From contig JAFALA010000082.1 in assembly GCA_019234815.1 (NCBI GenBank), positions 89,262-153,261 of the forward strand: DNA of 64,000 nt, in the 5' to 3' direction. Positions 53,782 to 61,931 of this stretch are shown here, in pieces. The position numbers and the translations under genes are program-made. This DNA comes from Burkholderiaceae bacterium (lineage in GTDB: Bacteria > Pseudomonadota > Gammaproteobacteria > Burkholderiales > Burkholderiaceae_C). Under the pieces are notes generated by a model, which was given only the letters and a program-made list of their open reading frames with translations, was not told the origin of the DNA and made no database searches. Every line of letters begins with the position of its first letter. Position 1 is the stretch's first letter.

Positions 53782-54414
53782 CTAAAAACTCAAGCGGCCT
53801 TGCGCAGATTCGATGCGGGACGGCGACCAGGTGGCGGCAGGCGTGCAGCCATAGTCGGCATTGCAATCCGTCCCCTGATGGGACGCGCTCAAGACCACCG
53901 GCAGCTTCGCCGACAGGCCTCGCGTCGCGCCGCCCTTGCCGCCCTGCCCCACCGTGTCGACCGACACCTCGCCCGACTGCACATTCACCGCCGTCGCCAG
54001 GTTGGCACCGACCTCGACCATGAATTCGGTGCCGCGCACCGCCGTGACCGCCGTGGGCGTGCGCACCTCCCAGCTACCGCCCGCCTGGGGTTGGACGGTC
54101 TGCCCGATCAGGCCCAGGTCGAGCAGGAAGCTGGCATGCCGCGTACCGCCGCTCTCGAGCTCGAAGCGCTTGATTTTGAGGGTCGAGTGGTCGGCGACCA
54201 CGAGGACCGAGCCGTCGACGAAGCGCAGCCGCACGCGGCCATCGGCCCCGGTGTGGACCTCGGTGCCCACGTCGAGGTGCTGCCCCAGCCGCAGGGCCTG
54301 CTGGCCCGCATAGGCCTCACCCCTGACGGCCAGGACCTCGCAAACCGGGTCGGCGCGGGCGGCCAGCACGCAAGTCGAAAGAATCAGGAATGGCATCCAA
54401 GCACGCTGCTTCAT
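53782..54414 (-). CDS. Exported FecR-domain protein
   Basis: 210 residues with AAGGGG before the ATG. A signal peptide (MPFLILSTCVLAARA) is followed by a FecR domain: LRLGQHLDVGTEVHTGADGRVRLRFVDGSVLVVAD, then TPTAVTAVRGTEFMVEV, the family hallmark. The tail has two Cys (DCNADYGCTP). There is no transmembrane anti-sigma segment, so this is the soluble periplasmic type thought to work with CHASE2 or surface proteins rather than a FecI sigma factor. Confidence 0.9.
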   Translation of the reverse strand: MKQRAWMPFLILSTCVLAARADPVCEVLAVRGEAYAGQQALRLGQHLDVGTEVHTGADGRVRLRFVDGSVLVVADHSTLKIKRFELESGGTRHASFLLDLGLIGQTVQPQAGGSWEVRTPTAVTAVRGTEFMVEVGANLATAVNVQSGEVSVDTVGQGGKGGATRGLSAKLPVVLSASHQGTDCNADYGCTPAATWSPSRIESAQGRLSF

Positions 54415-54507
54415 ATCTGCCCCCTTATGTCCAGCTACGGATTCATTCTACGAACGGCGGGCTGGCACTGGAACAATTTCTGGCCGCCCGTCATCAAAAC
54501 AATGGCC

Positions 54508-55044
54508 TCAGCCCGATGGCCGCTCGACGATGTCCAGCTCGATGGCGAGCCGGGCTTCGCGCGAGTGGTCGTCGCTGATCTGAAGGGTCAGCTTGTGGTG
54601 GCCGGCCGGGATGTTGGCGTTCTGGATCGCGATGCCCTGCTCCGTGGGCGCGCCCACATTGGCCAGAATGCGGTCGGTGATGTCGATGTGCCAGCCGCCG
54701 TACAGCACGCGGAACGAACCCGGGACGATGCGGGCGCCCTCGCCCGCTTCGAATCGCAGGTCGATGGACACGGGAGAACTCAGCACCGCATGCCCTTGCA
54801 TCAGCGTCGGCTTGGACACGCGAATGACCGGCGCCGGCGCCGACGCATCCCCCAGCGAGCGCGTGCGGGGCGCATGGCCCGGCTGCATGTCGGGCGGGCT
54901 TTCACCCGAATGGGCCGCGTCGAGCTGCATGTCGGCCGCCGTGACCAGGTCGAAGCTGCCCGGGGCTGCGTGAGCGCGTCCCAGCAGCCACCCGCTCGGA
55001 AGGGCCGCGGCCAGCACGTTCAGGCGTCTGCGCAATCGGTTCAT
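54508..55044 (-). CDS. Hypothetical exported beta-rich protein
   Basis: 178 residues with AGGAGG 7 bp before the ATG. A basic N-terminus and hydrophobic stretch (RLRRRLNVLAAALPSGWLLGRAHA) form a signal peptide, possibly Tat-like in its arginines. The C-terminal half, PVSIDLRFEAGEGARIVPGSFRVLYG, GIAIQNANIPAGHHKLTLQISDD, REARLAIELDIVERP, looks like an immunoglobulin-like beta sandwich. No family recognised. It lies 24 bp after the caspase gene and belongs to the same operon. Confidence 0.75.
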   Translation of the reverse strand: MNRLRRRLNVLAAALPSGWLLGRAHAAPGSFDLVTAADMQLDAAHSGESPPDMQPGHAPRTRSLGDASAPAPVIRVSKPTLMQGHAVLSSPVSIDLRFEAGEGARIVPGSFRVLYGGWHIDITDRILANVGAPTEQGIAIQNANIPAGHHKLTLQISDDHSREARLAIELDIVERPSG

Positions 55045-55068
55045 GGCATGCCTCCTGTTCCTTGCACT

Positions 55069-58008
55069 TCATTCCGGGTTGGGCGCCAATTTCGGGGCAT
55101 GGGCCGCGTCCTTGAGGATGACGCGGTCGTTCTTCGCGAACACGCCCTTTTGGCTGAGCGTGCGGGCGTAGGACAGCAGGTCCTGCACGTCCAGGACCTC
55201 CAGCTCGCCGACCTTGGCATCCTTGTAGCCCAGCACCTTGCCATTCAGCTCGATTGGCTCGGGCTTGCCCAGGACGTTGAATTGCGTGCCCACCGCCACG
55301 CCATGCTTGCGCCCGAGGTTGATGATGACCCGGTCCTCGTCGGTGCCCGCGATGCGGCCCTTCATCGGGTACTTGGCCGCCACCATGTCGGCAATCGTCT
55401 GCGCCAGGCTGCTGGCGGCGCGCACCGGCTCGAAAGCCGTTCGGTCCCTGCGGCTGGACGACAAGGCGATGCCGGTGGTTTCCGTGTCGACCGCCCGCAG
55501 CGACAGCAGTGTTTCGCTGCCGAGGTCCGACAGGCTGCCCGTGACGATCAGGCGCGCGGCCAGGATGCGGCCCAGCTTGAGCTGGGTGTCCGGATCGGCC
55601 AGCTCGGACGAACCCAGCTTCAGCTCGGCCATCACCTTGTCGAGCAGGGCCCGGTCGACCACGGACACATGGCGGGCCTGGAGCTGGTCCGACAGCTCCT
55701 GCACGAACACCTTGTCCATGCCGACCCGCCCCAGCAGTTCCGGACCGCTGTTGTTCCTGAGCTCCAGGATCGAAACCACCATCGGCGGCGTGGTCCAGTC
55801 GTCGGGATTGGCCGGCTTCCTGCCCTTCTGCTCGCGGAAACGCGTGACGAGCTCAGCCACTGTGTCGTCAATGTATTTCTGCCGCGCCAGGTCCGACTGC
55901 TGCGCCAGGGCGGCCTGGGCCTGGCGCAGCAGGGACTGCACGACCGGGTCGGCCGGATGGAGCGCTTGCCCGCGCTGCAGCAGCTCGACGGCCTTTTGCG
56001 CCTGGCCGCTTTCCATCAGCACGACACCCTGGTTGCCGAGCGCCTCCGCGGCATAGGGATTGTCCAGCCTGGCCTTCTGGTACGCCTCGACCGCCTGCGC
56101 CGGCGCCTGCCCACGCAACAGATTGCCTTGCGCAACGACCGCGGCCGAGCGCTGCCAGCTGAAATCGGCCACGGCCTGGTCGCCGCCCGCCAGCGCCACC
56201 AGCGTCTTGGCTTCGTCAGGGCGCCCGGTCGCGACCAGGATCCGGGCCTTGGCGAGCATGGCGGGGGCCCGGTTGGGAAACAGGGCCAGCGCCTGGTTCG
56301 CCGCGCGCAGGGCGCCGTCCAGATCGCCCTGCGCCAGCAGCACCTCGGCCAGGCCCTCGTCGCCGCGTGCGGCGGCCTCGCGGCTGTCCGTGGCGGCAAG
56401 CGCCTCGAACACGGCCTTCGCTCCGGCGGCGTCCCCGTCATGCAGCAGGGCATAGCCCTGGCCGGCCCGCGCCACGGCGCCATGGACACTGCCGCTGCCT
56501 CCGCCAAGGTCTGCCGGGTCGCTTGCGAGCACCCCGTACAGCGTTTGGGCCGCCGCGGCGCCGCTGCCCTGCTGCAGGCTGTCCGCCAGGCTCAGCAGCA
56601 TGCCCTCCGACGAGGCGCTGCCCCCGGCGACGATGGTGACGATCTCCCCGCCACGCCCGGTTAGGATCGTCGTGGGCAGGATGTCCGAGATCCGGAAGCG
56701 CTTCAGCAGCGTCTCGTCGGCATGGACAAAGTGCAGGTTGGCCGGCGCGCCCTGGGCCAACTCGGCCAGCTGCGCCGGACTGTCCTTGCCGAAGGCCACC
56801 ACCATCAATTCGTCCGGACCGAAGCGCGCCGCCACCGTCTTCAAGGCCGCCAGGCTCGCGATGCAGCTCCTGCACCTGTCCTTGGAGAAAAAGAACGAAA
56901 TCGTGGCCGGCCGGCCCGACATGACCTTGTCGCTGATCTTGCTGCCGTCCAGGGACTGCGCCTCGAACACGGGCAGCGCGTTCCCGACCATGAGCGTGAT
57001 GGGCGAGGCCGGCGGCGTCGCCCCGGTGCGGGACTTGTCGCCCTGGCCGCGCGCCAGCCGCGCCGCCTGGGCCTTCGCCAGCGGCGCGAATTTTCCGGCC
57101 GGGAATTCCTTCAGGTAGGCCCCAAAGTCGGCGGCATCGCGGCTGTCCTTGATCGTGTCCCAGAAGGCGAGTTCGACGGCCTCGTGGCTGGACGCCACGC
57201 TGACCGGCGACGCCGCGCCCGGCGCGATGAAGTAGAACTCGTCCCCCTTGAGGCTGCTTTCCTCCCGCGGGCTTTGCTCGCCTTCGGACTCCCGCTCGAC
57301 CCCTTCGCGTGTCCGCTTGAACACCTGCTCGAGGGTGAGGCCCGGTGTCTTGACGTTGATGAGCAGGTACTTGGTGTACAGCCCGTTCCGGCCCGTACCA
57401 TCGCTGGCGACATTGCCGGGCGCCGTGGAGAACGCGACCAGGGAGCCGCTGGGCGCGTCCATGCGCGCCAGGCCCGCACGCGCGAGCGACCTGGATTTCA
57501 GCGTCGATGCGAACGGGTTGTTGCGGCAGGCGTCGAGAATGACGATGCCCACGCGCCCCTGCCCCTCCTCCAGGCTGCGCATCACGAGGTCCGCGCTGAT
57601 CGCCTGCTGCTCGATGTCCTTTTCGCTGTGGTATTCGGGGCCCACCGGCAGCAGGTAGTTGGCGCCATTCAGCTGCACGCCATGGCCGGCGTAATAGAAG
57701 ATCGCTGTGCCGCCCTTGCGCTGCAGGCGGCTGAAGTCCTTCAGCGCCTGCGTGAACGCCGCGCCGTTGAGGTCGATCTTCTCGATCACCTCAAAGCCCA
57801 GGGACTTGAGCGTCACGGCCAGGTCGTGGGCGTCGTTGGCCGGGTTGTCCAGGCGGGCGTTGGCGTATCCGGAGTTGCCGATCACCAGGGCCAGCTTCTG
57901 CCCCTCTTTCTGACCGTCCTTTTGAACCTCGTGCAGGCCCTGGGCCTGCGCAAGCACGCCCCACGAAATCAACGCAAGACCGACGAGGCTGGATGTCATT
58001 GGCCGCAT
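55069..58008 (-). CDS. Caspase-like / thioredoxin-fold / TPR / FlgO-FlgT-like fusion protein
   Basis: 979 residues, exported (signal peptide ending VLAQAQG). Residues 38-265 are a peptidase C14 caspase domain: LALVIGNSGYANARLDNPANDA, catalytic H109 in FYYAGHGVQ and C161 in ILDACRNNPF, both intact. Residues about 335-480 are an AhpC/TSA-thioredoxin-like domain with CRSC (C379, C382). Residues about 490-700 are TPR repeats (AALAATDSREAAARGDEGLAEVLLAQGDLDGALRAANQAL is one region). Residues about 735-900 resemble the FlgO/CsgG lipoprotein fold (VSVVDRALLDKVMAELKLG), and 905-979 resemble FlgT C-terminal (HGVAVGTQFNVLGK). I know no described protein with this order. It probably cleaves after a basic residue in the periplasm (family knowledge); substrate unknown. 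Confidence 0.88.
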   Translation of the reverse strand: MRPMTSSLVGLALISWGVLAQAQGLHEVQKDGQKEGQKLALVIGNSGYANARLDNPANDAHDLAVTLKSLGFEVIEKIDLNGAAFTQALKDFSRLQRKGGTAIFYYAGHGVQLNGANYLLPVGPEYHSEKDIEQQAISADLVMRSLEEGQGRVGIVILDACRNNPFASTLKSRSLARAGLARMDAPSGSLVAFSTAPGNVASDGTGRNGLYTKYLLINVKTPGLTLEQVFKRTREGVERESEGEQSPREESSLKGDEFYFIAPGAASPVSVASSHEAVELAFWDTIKDSRDAADFGAYLKEFPAGKFAPLAKAQAARLARGQGDKSRTGATPPASPITLMVGNALPVFEAQSLDGSKISDKVMSGRPATISFFFSKDRCRSCIASLAALKTVAARFGPDELMVVAFGKDSPAQLAELAQGAPANLHFVHADETLLKRFRISDILPTTILTGRGGEIVTIVAGGSASSEGMLLSLADSLQQGSGAAAAQTLYGVLASDPADLGGGSGSVHGAVARAGQGYALLHDGDAAGAKAVFEALAATDSREAAARGDEGLAEVLLAQGDLDGALRAANQALALFPNRAPAMLAKARILVATGRPDEAKTLVALAGGDQAVADFSWQRSAAVVAQGNLLRGQAPAQAVEAYQKARLDNPYAAEALGNQGVVLMESGQAQKAVELLQRGQALHPADPVVQSLLRQAQAALAQQSDLARQKYIDDTVAELVTRFREQKGRKPANPDDWTTPPMVVSILELRNNSGPELLGRVGMDKVFVQELSDQLQARHVSVVDRALLDKVMAELKLGSSELADPDTQLKLGRILAARLIVTGSLSDLGSETLLSLRAVDTETTGIALSSSRRDRTAFEPVRAASSLAQTIADMVAAKYPMKGRIAGTDEDRVIINLGRKHGVAVGTQFNVLGKPEPIELNGKVLGYKDAKVGELEVLDVQDLLSYARTLSQKGVFAKNDRVILKDAAHAPKLAPNPE

Positions 58009-58039
58009 GGGATGCTCCCGATGGTGGTGATGCGCGCAA

Positions 58040-59395
58040 TCAGCGGCCGAACAGATGGACCCCGGCCACGGTCCCGGCGCCGTTTTGCATGATCGAGGAA
58101 AAGACGATGCCGCTCGCCCCCGAGCCCACGAAATTGCCGGTGAAACTGCTGGCCGCCGGCGAAAACGCGGCGCAGCCCGTGCAGGTTCCGGAGCTGTAGT
58201 TGCCGGCGAAGAAGCCGGACACGTTGCTGGCGGAATAGGTCGTGGACCCGTTCAGTTGCGAGAACATCAGGCCGCTCAGATCGAACCCCAGGTTGTTCAC
58301 ATTGACGGAGCGCGTCACGAAGTTGATCGAAATATTGCCGCTCACATTGGTCAGGAATCCGCCCACCGGCGTGAAGACCGCGGTGCCGGTGCTTGGCATG
58401 CCCTGGGTCGCCGCGGCATACAGGTAGTTGAAGTCGCTGCCCAGCACAGGCGCGCTCAGGCTGCTGCCTGACAGCGCCACGGCGGCGCTGGCGCCCGGCA
58501 CCGATCTCCATGTGCCCCAATACGCCGGGGTGCCGTCGCTCAGCGCGGCCGTGCCGCTGCAGCAGTCCGAGGCCGCGCCATGCTGGGCGGCGAAGTCGCC
58601 CGAGCCCGTGATGGACTCCAGCATCGTGCCGCTGCGGGCATATTGGGAGCTGGTGTACTCATTGGTCGTGGCGATCGAGATGCTCGCGGGGCTTCCGGTC
58701 GGCGTGTAGCTGAACGCCGTGCCGATCGCCAGATGGCTGGCCAGGTTGTCGCCCGATCCGGGCGGATTGGTCGAGTAGCTGAAGGGCGTGGACGTGTTGG
58801 TGGCCGCATTGGTCGGCTGCGGCGCGATCACGACCGTCTGGCCGGCCAGCATGGCGGCCATGGCGTGGGCCAGGTCGATCGCGACCAGGTTCTGCCCGCT
58901 GCTGACGGCCGTCTTCGCCGCGTCCGTCACGGCTGCGCGGATCTGCAGCAGGTTGACGAGGTTGACATTGGGCATCGCGACCTTCTGCTCCTCGGCCAGC
59001 TTGAAATTCGGATCCAGCTGGATGGCCTTTTCGAAATAGGCCTTGGCCTCGGCGAACTTGCCCTGGTCCTTGAGGTCCAGGCCGGTCGAAAAGGCCTTGA
59101 ACGCAGCCAGATTAGTGGTGTGGAACTTCTCGAGGCGCCCCCTCACGTCGGGAGGCAGCCTGGCCAGGTCGATGCCCGAGGAGCGCAGGATGTCGTACAC
59201 CATCGCCTTCTGCGCCGCGAAGAAGGTGGCGATGCTGCCCTTTTCCCGCGACGCGCCCAGGCTCTGCGCCGTGACGCTGTCGACCAGGGCCGATTCGAGC
59301 TGGAACTCGGGGTCCGCCGCCGCGCCGCCGCAGGCCAGGGCCAGGCACAGCGCGGACGGGGCAAGACGCTGGATGAGGGCGTGGGTCATGATCAT
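58040..59395 (-). CDS. Exported protein with possible TbpB-like C-terminal barrel
   Basis: 451 residues; the ATG overlaps the previous stop by 4 bp (ATGA). A signal peptide ends CGGAAAD. Residues 25-170 are helical with one TPR-like hairpin (DLKDQGKFAEAKAYFEKAIQLDP). Residues 185-451 are Ser/Gly/Thr-rich beta structure, ending SASNVSGFFAGNYSSGTC, SFTGNFVGSGASGIVFSS, GTVAGVHLFGR. The last part resembles the eight-stranded barrel of transferrin-binding-protein-B-like surface proteins, many of which are Slam substrates. The adjacent TPR-barrel protein could export it; that pairing is inference. Confidence 0.75.
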   Translation of the reverse strand: MIMTHALIQRLAPSALCLALACGGAAADPEFQLESALVDSVTAQSLGASREKGSIATFFAAQKAMVYDILRSSGIDLARLPPDVRGRLEKFHTTNLAAFKAFSTGLDLKDQGKFAEAKAYFEKAIQLDPNFKLAEEQKVAMPNVNLVNLLQIRAAVTDAAKTAVSSGQNLVAIDLAHAMAAMLAGQTVVIAPQPTNAATNTSTPFSYSTNPPGSGDNLASHLAIGTAFSYTPTGSPASISIATTNEYTSSQYARSGTMLESITGSGDFAAQHGAASDCCSGTAALSDGTPAYWGTWRSVPGASAAVALSGSSLSAPVLGSDFNYLYAAATQGMPSTGTAVFTPVGGFLTNVSGNISINFVTRSVNVNNLGFDLSGLMFSQLNGSTTYSASNVSGFFAGNYSSGTCTGCAAFSPAASSFTGNFVGSGASGIVFSSIMQNGAGTVAGVHLFGR

Positions 59396-60561
59396 TCCAC
59401 TCCAAAGCTGCCGACAATCACGCGCTCGGCCCGCATGAGCCGGCCGGTCCGCCCGGCGGTGGCCGGGTCGACCAGGCCGCTTTCGTCCAGTTTCAGTTCG
59501 TCGATGATCTGCTGCACGCGCTCCCGCTCCAGGACCTTGAGGCCCGGGACCTTGCTCAGGTCGGCGATCACCATCGCGGCAATGCCCTTGGCCATGGCGC
59601 GGTACTCCGGATCACCGTGGCTGGCGAAGGCCTGCACCGCCACGCTGTCCGGCTCCGGCGGCGCGGCGCTCAGCGACTTCTCCTGCGCCAGCGCCGTAGC
59701 GACCTCGTCCTGCAGCTCGCGGGTCGACAGCAGCGTGATGAGCCTGGGCACGTCGCGCGCCACGGCCGCCTGGCGGTCGTCCCGGACATAGCGCTGCAGC
59801 TGCCGCAGCGCCTCGGCGTTGTCCTGCCGGTTCAATGCGATCAGGCCCAGGTAATAGTCCACCATCGGCTCGGACGGGGCGATGGCCTGCGCGGCCTCGA
59901 AGTGGCTGCGGGCCGTTTCGAAGTCATTGGCCTTGAAGGCCTCCTCGCCCTCGGCCAGCTCCGCGGCCGCCTGTTTCAGCGCCTCGTCGGCCTGCTGGAA
60001 ATTGGGCCTGTCGTCCAGCAAGGCGGGCGCCTTGACCAGCACCTCCGGCCGCGTGCCGCCGGCGGGCAGGCGAAACGGCTTGTCCTTCAGGACCGAGCGT
60101 CCGCCCTCGAAGTCCACCACCGTCTCGCCGCTGGCGCGGCCGTACACCCCCGGCCGCAGCCCGCAAGCCTGGTCGCAGGTCTGCAGCTTCAGGTAGGCGC
60201 CGACGGTGATGCGGCGCCCGTCGGCCTGGACGACCCGCCGGGGCTTGCCGAAGGCCGTCCCTATCCTGACGCCGCCGCGAACCAGCGTCATGGCGCCTTG
60301 CGGGTCCGCGGCCAGCCTGAGCTCGCTGGCGCCGGGAAGGACCACGATGGCGCCGTCCGCCAGCCGGATCTGCAGGGCGCCGCCCTCGCCTGTCGCCGCC
60401 AAGTCGGCCGCCAGCTCGACGCCCAGCCGGGCGGGGACGCGCTGCTCGCCTTGCCCTATCCAGGCCTCGCCTGACGCGAGGATCACCCGAACCGGCTCGG
60501 CCAGGCCGATCGCGGGCACGCATGCGGCCAGTGCGGCCACGGTCAGCCAGGACTTCGACAT
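59392..60561 (-). CDS. Exported FecR-TPR-FlgO/CsgG-like protein
   Basis: 389 residues with AGGAGGGCGAAC before the ATG. Signal peptide (TVAALAACVPAIGLAEP). Residues 25-140 are FecR-like (LADGAIVVLPGASELRLAAD, TLVRGGVRIGTAFG). A cysteine pair lies in LQTCDQACG. TPR-type helices occupy about 195-265 (GEEAFKANDFETARSHFEAAQAIAPSEPMVDYYLGLIAL). Residues 315-389 are the start of a FlgO/CsgG-like domain (MAKGIAAMVIADLSKVPGLKVLERERVQQIIDELKLDESG) that ends abruptly at RVIVGSFGVE, so this domain is shorter than usual. It shares domain types with the caspase fusion two genes downstream. Confidence 0.82.
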   Translation of the reverse strand: MSKSWLTVAALAACVPAIGLAEPVRVILASGEAWIGQGEQRVPARLGVELAADLAATGEGGALQIRLADGAIVVLPGASELRLAADPQGAMTLVRGGVRIGTAFGKPRRVVQADGRRITVGAYLKLQTCDQACGLRPGVYGRASGETVVDFEGGRSVLKDKPFRLPAGGTRPEVLVKAPALLDDRPNFQQADEALKQAAAELAEGEEAFKANDFETARSHFEAAQAIAPSEPMVDYYLGLIALNRQDNAEALRQLQRYVRDDRQAAVARDVPRLITLLSTRELQDEVATALAQEKSLSAAPPEPDSVAVQAFASHGDPEYRAMAKGIAAMVIADLSKVPGLKVLERERVQQIIDELKLDESGLVDPATAGRTGRLMRAERVIVGSFGVE

Positions 60562-60571
60562 GTTCGCCCTC

Positions 60572-61903
60572 CTAGTACTCGTAATGCGCCTTCAGGCTCC
60601 AGGCATTCCGGCGGAAGTCGTAGAGCTGCTGGTTCGAGCTGTTGTTCGTGTACAGCCACTCGCAGCGAAGCGTCCAGCGGCGGTCGACCGCGTACTTGAC
60701 GCCCGCGTCCAGGCCCCACAAATCGTCCTTCCGTATTGATCCGAACCCCAGGTCGGCCTGCTCGTAGCGTTGCAGCTGGTAGGTCAGGCCCGCCGTCACG
60801 CCCACCGTGTCGGACGGATTGGCGCCCATGAAGATCCGCGCCGTCGGAACGCGCCGGCTCAGGTCGTTGCGCAGCCGCAGGTTGTCTTCCACCGTGCCGC
60901 TGAGCCGCAGGCCCAGGTAGGGATTCCAGGCCGCGCGCTGCAGGGCTTGCACGGCGGAGACGCCCAGGGTCACGATCCTCGAATCGCGGCTGACGTTGTC
61001 GCCGGCATAGGTCGGCTCGGCATACTGGACAAAGCCCGTGACCGACAGGCCGGGCCGCGCCGCGTACTGCGCCTCCCCGGTGACCGCGAACTGATCGTTG
61101 TAGATGGCGCCGCCCACCAGCAGGCGGGTGGTGGCCACGGAGACCCGGTACAGGCCCGTGCCCTTGAGATAGGAAAAGCCGAGGTAGCCGCCAAAGCTCG
61201 CCTGGTCGTACGCCGACAGGCTGTTGTCCAGGCGACTGTCGGCATCCGCGCCGGCGAAGACGGACAGCTCCGCGGTGACGCCCTTGGTCCATTGCCCTCC
61301 CACGGCCATTTCCTTGTAGTAGTCGGGCATGGCCTCGGAGGCGGAATTGTTGAGCTGGATGATGCCCGTGATCAGCTGGATCTGCGTGTTGGTGGTGCCG
61401 CCGTTGATGTCGGAGTCGCGCCCGAAGCCCAGGTCCACATAGAACTTCGACGTGGAGCGCAGGTTCGAGTTGTCGCGCGTCTGCATCCAGCTCAGATAGC
61501 GCCGGATGTTGTCCTGCACCTCCTGAGGCGGCTGGTGCCGGAGCACGAACTCGAACTCCTGGCGGGCGCGGCTGTATTCGCCAAGCAGGTAGTACCCGCG
61601 CGCCAGCTCCAGGCGGGCCCGGTCGTTGGCCGGCACGATGGTCAGATGCCGCTCCAGCGCCAGCACGCCTTCCGGCACGTGCCCGGCGCCGATGGCGGCC
61701 AGGCCCAGCAGGAAATCGAAATGCGGGTTGCCTATCCAGTCCGGATGCTGCTGGACGTTCTGGTACGCGGCCTCGAACTGCCCGCCCTCCACCTGCGCCC
61801 GGAGGTCGTCGAGCGGATCCGCCCTCGCCGCCAGGCTCGCATGCACGCCCATCACGCCCGCCAGCGCGAGCCGGGCCCCCCAGCGGGTGAATCGCTGCCT
61901 CAT
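60572..61903 (-). CDS. TPR plus outer-membrane beta-barrel protein (Slam/DUF560-like)
   Basis: 443 residues from the ATG at 61903; a TTG at 61924 is an alternative. A signal peptide (LALAGVMGVHASLAARA) is followed by TPR repeats at about 25-130 (FEAAYQNVQQHPDWIGNPHFDFLLGLAAIGAGHVPEGVLALERHLT, LELARGYYLLGEYSRARQEFEFVL). A barrel of about 14 amphipathic strands follows (SKFYVDLGFGRDSD ... LRCEWLYTNNSSNQQLYDFRRNAWSLKAHYEY), ending in an aromatic. TPR plus 14-strand barrel is the layout of Slam surface-lipoprotein translocators. It lies 28 bp after the adhesin-like gene, so it may export it or the 451-residue protein. Confidence 0.8.
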   Translation of the reverse strand: MRQRFTRWGARLALAGVMGVHASLAARADPLDDLRAQVEGGQFEAAYQNVQQHPDWIGNPHFDFLLGLAAIGAGHVPEGVLALERHLTIVPANDRARLELARGYYLLGEYSRARQEFEFVLRHQPPQEVQDNIRRYLSWMQTRDNSNLRSTSKFYVDLGFGRDSDINGGTTNTQIQLITGIIQLNNSASEAMPDYYKEMAVGGQWTKGVTAELSVFAGADADSRLDNSLSAYDQASFGGYLGFSYLKGTGLYRVSVATTRLLVGGAIYNDQFAVTGEAQYAARPGLSVTGFVQYAEPTYAGDNVSRDSRIVTLGVSAVQALQRAAWNPYLGLRLSGTVEDNLRLRNDLSRRVPTARIFMGANPSDTVGVTAGLTYQLQRYEQADLGFGSIRKDDLWGLDAGVKYAVDRRWTLRCEWLYTNNSSNQQLYDFRRNAWSLKAHYEY

Positions 61904-61931
61904 GTCAGGGTCTGGTAGGGTCAAGGCTGGC

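Noticed and set aside
53173-56664. A 1163-codon open frame antisense to the CHASE2, FecR, small exported and caspase genes.
   Set aside because: It crosses four well-supported genes in the opposite direction, and its Gln/Arg/His-rich product is typical of antisense reading of GC-rich DNA.
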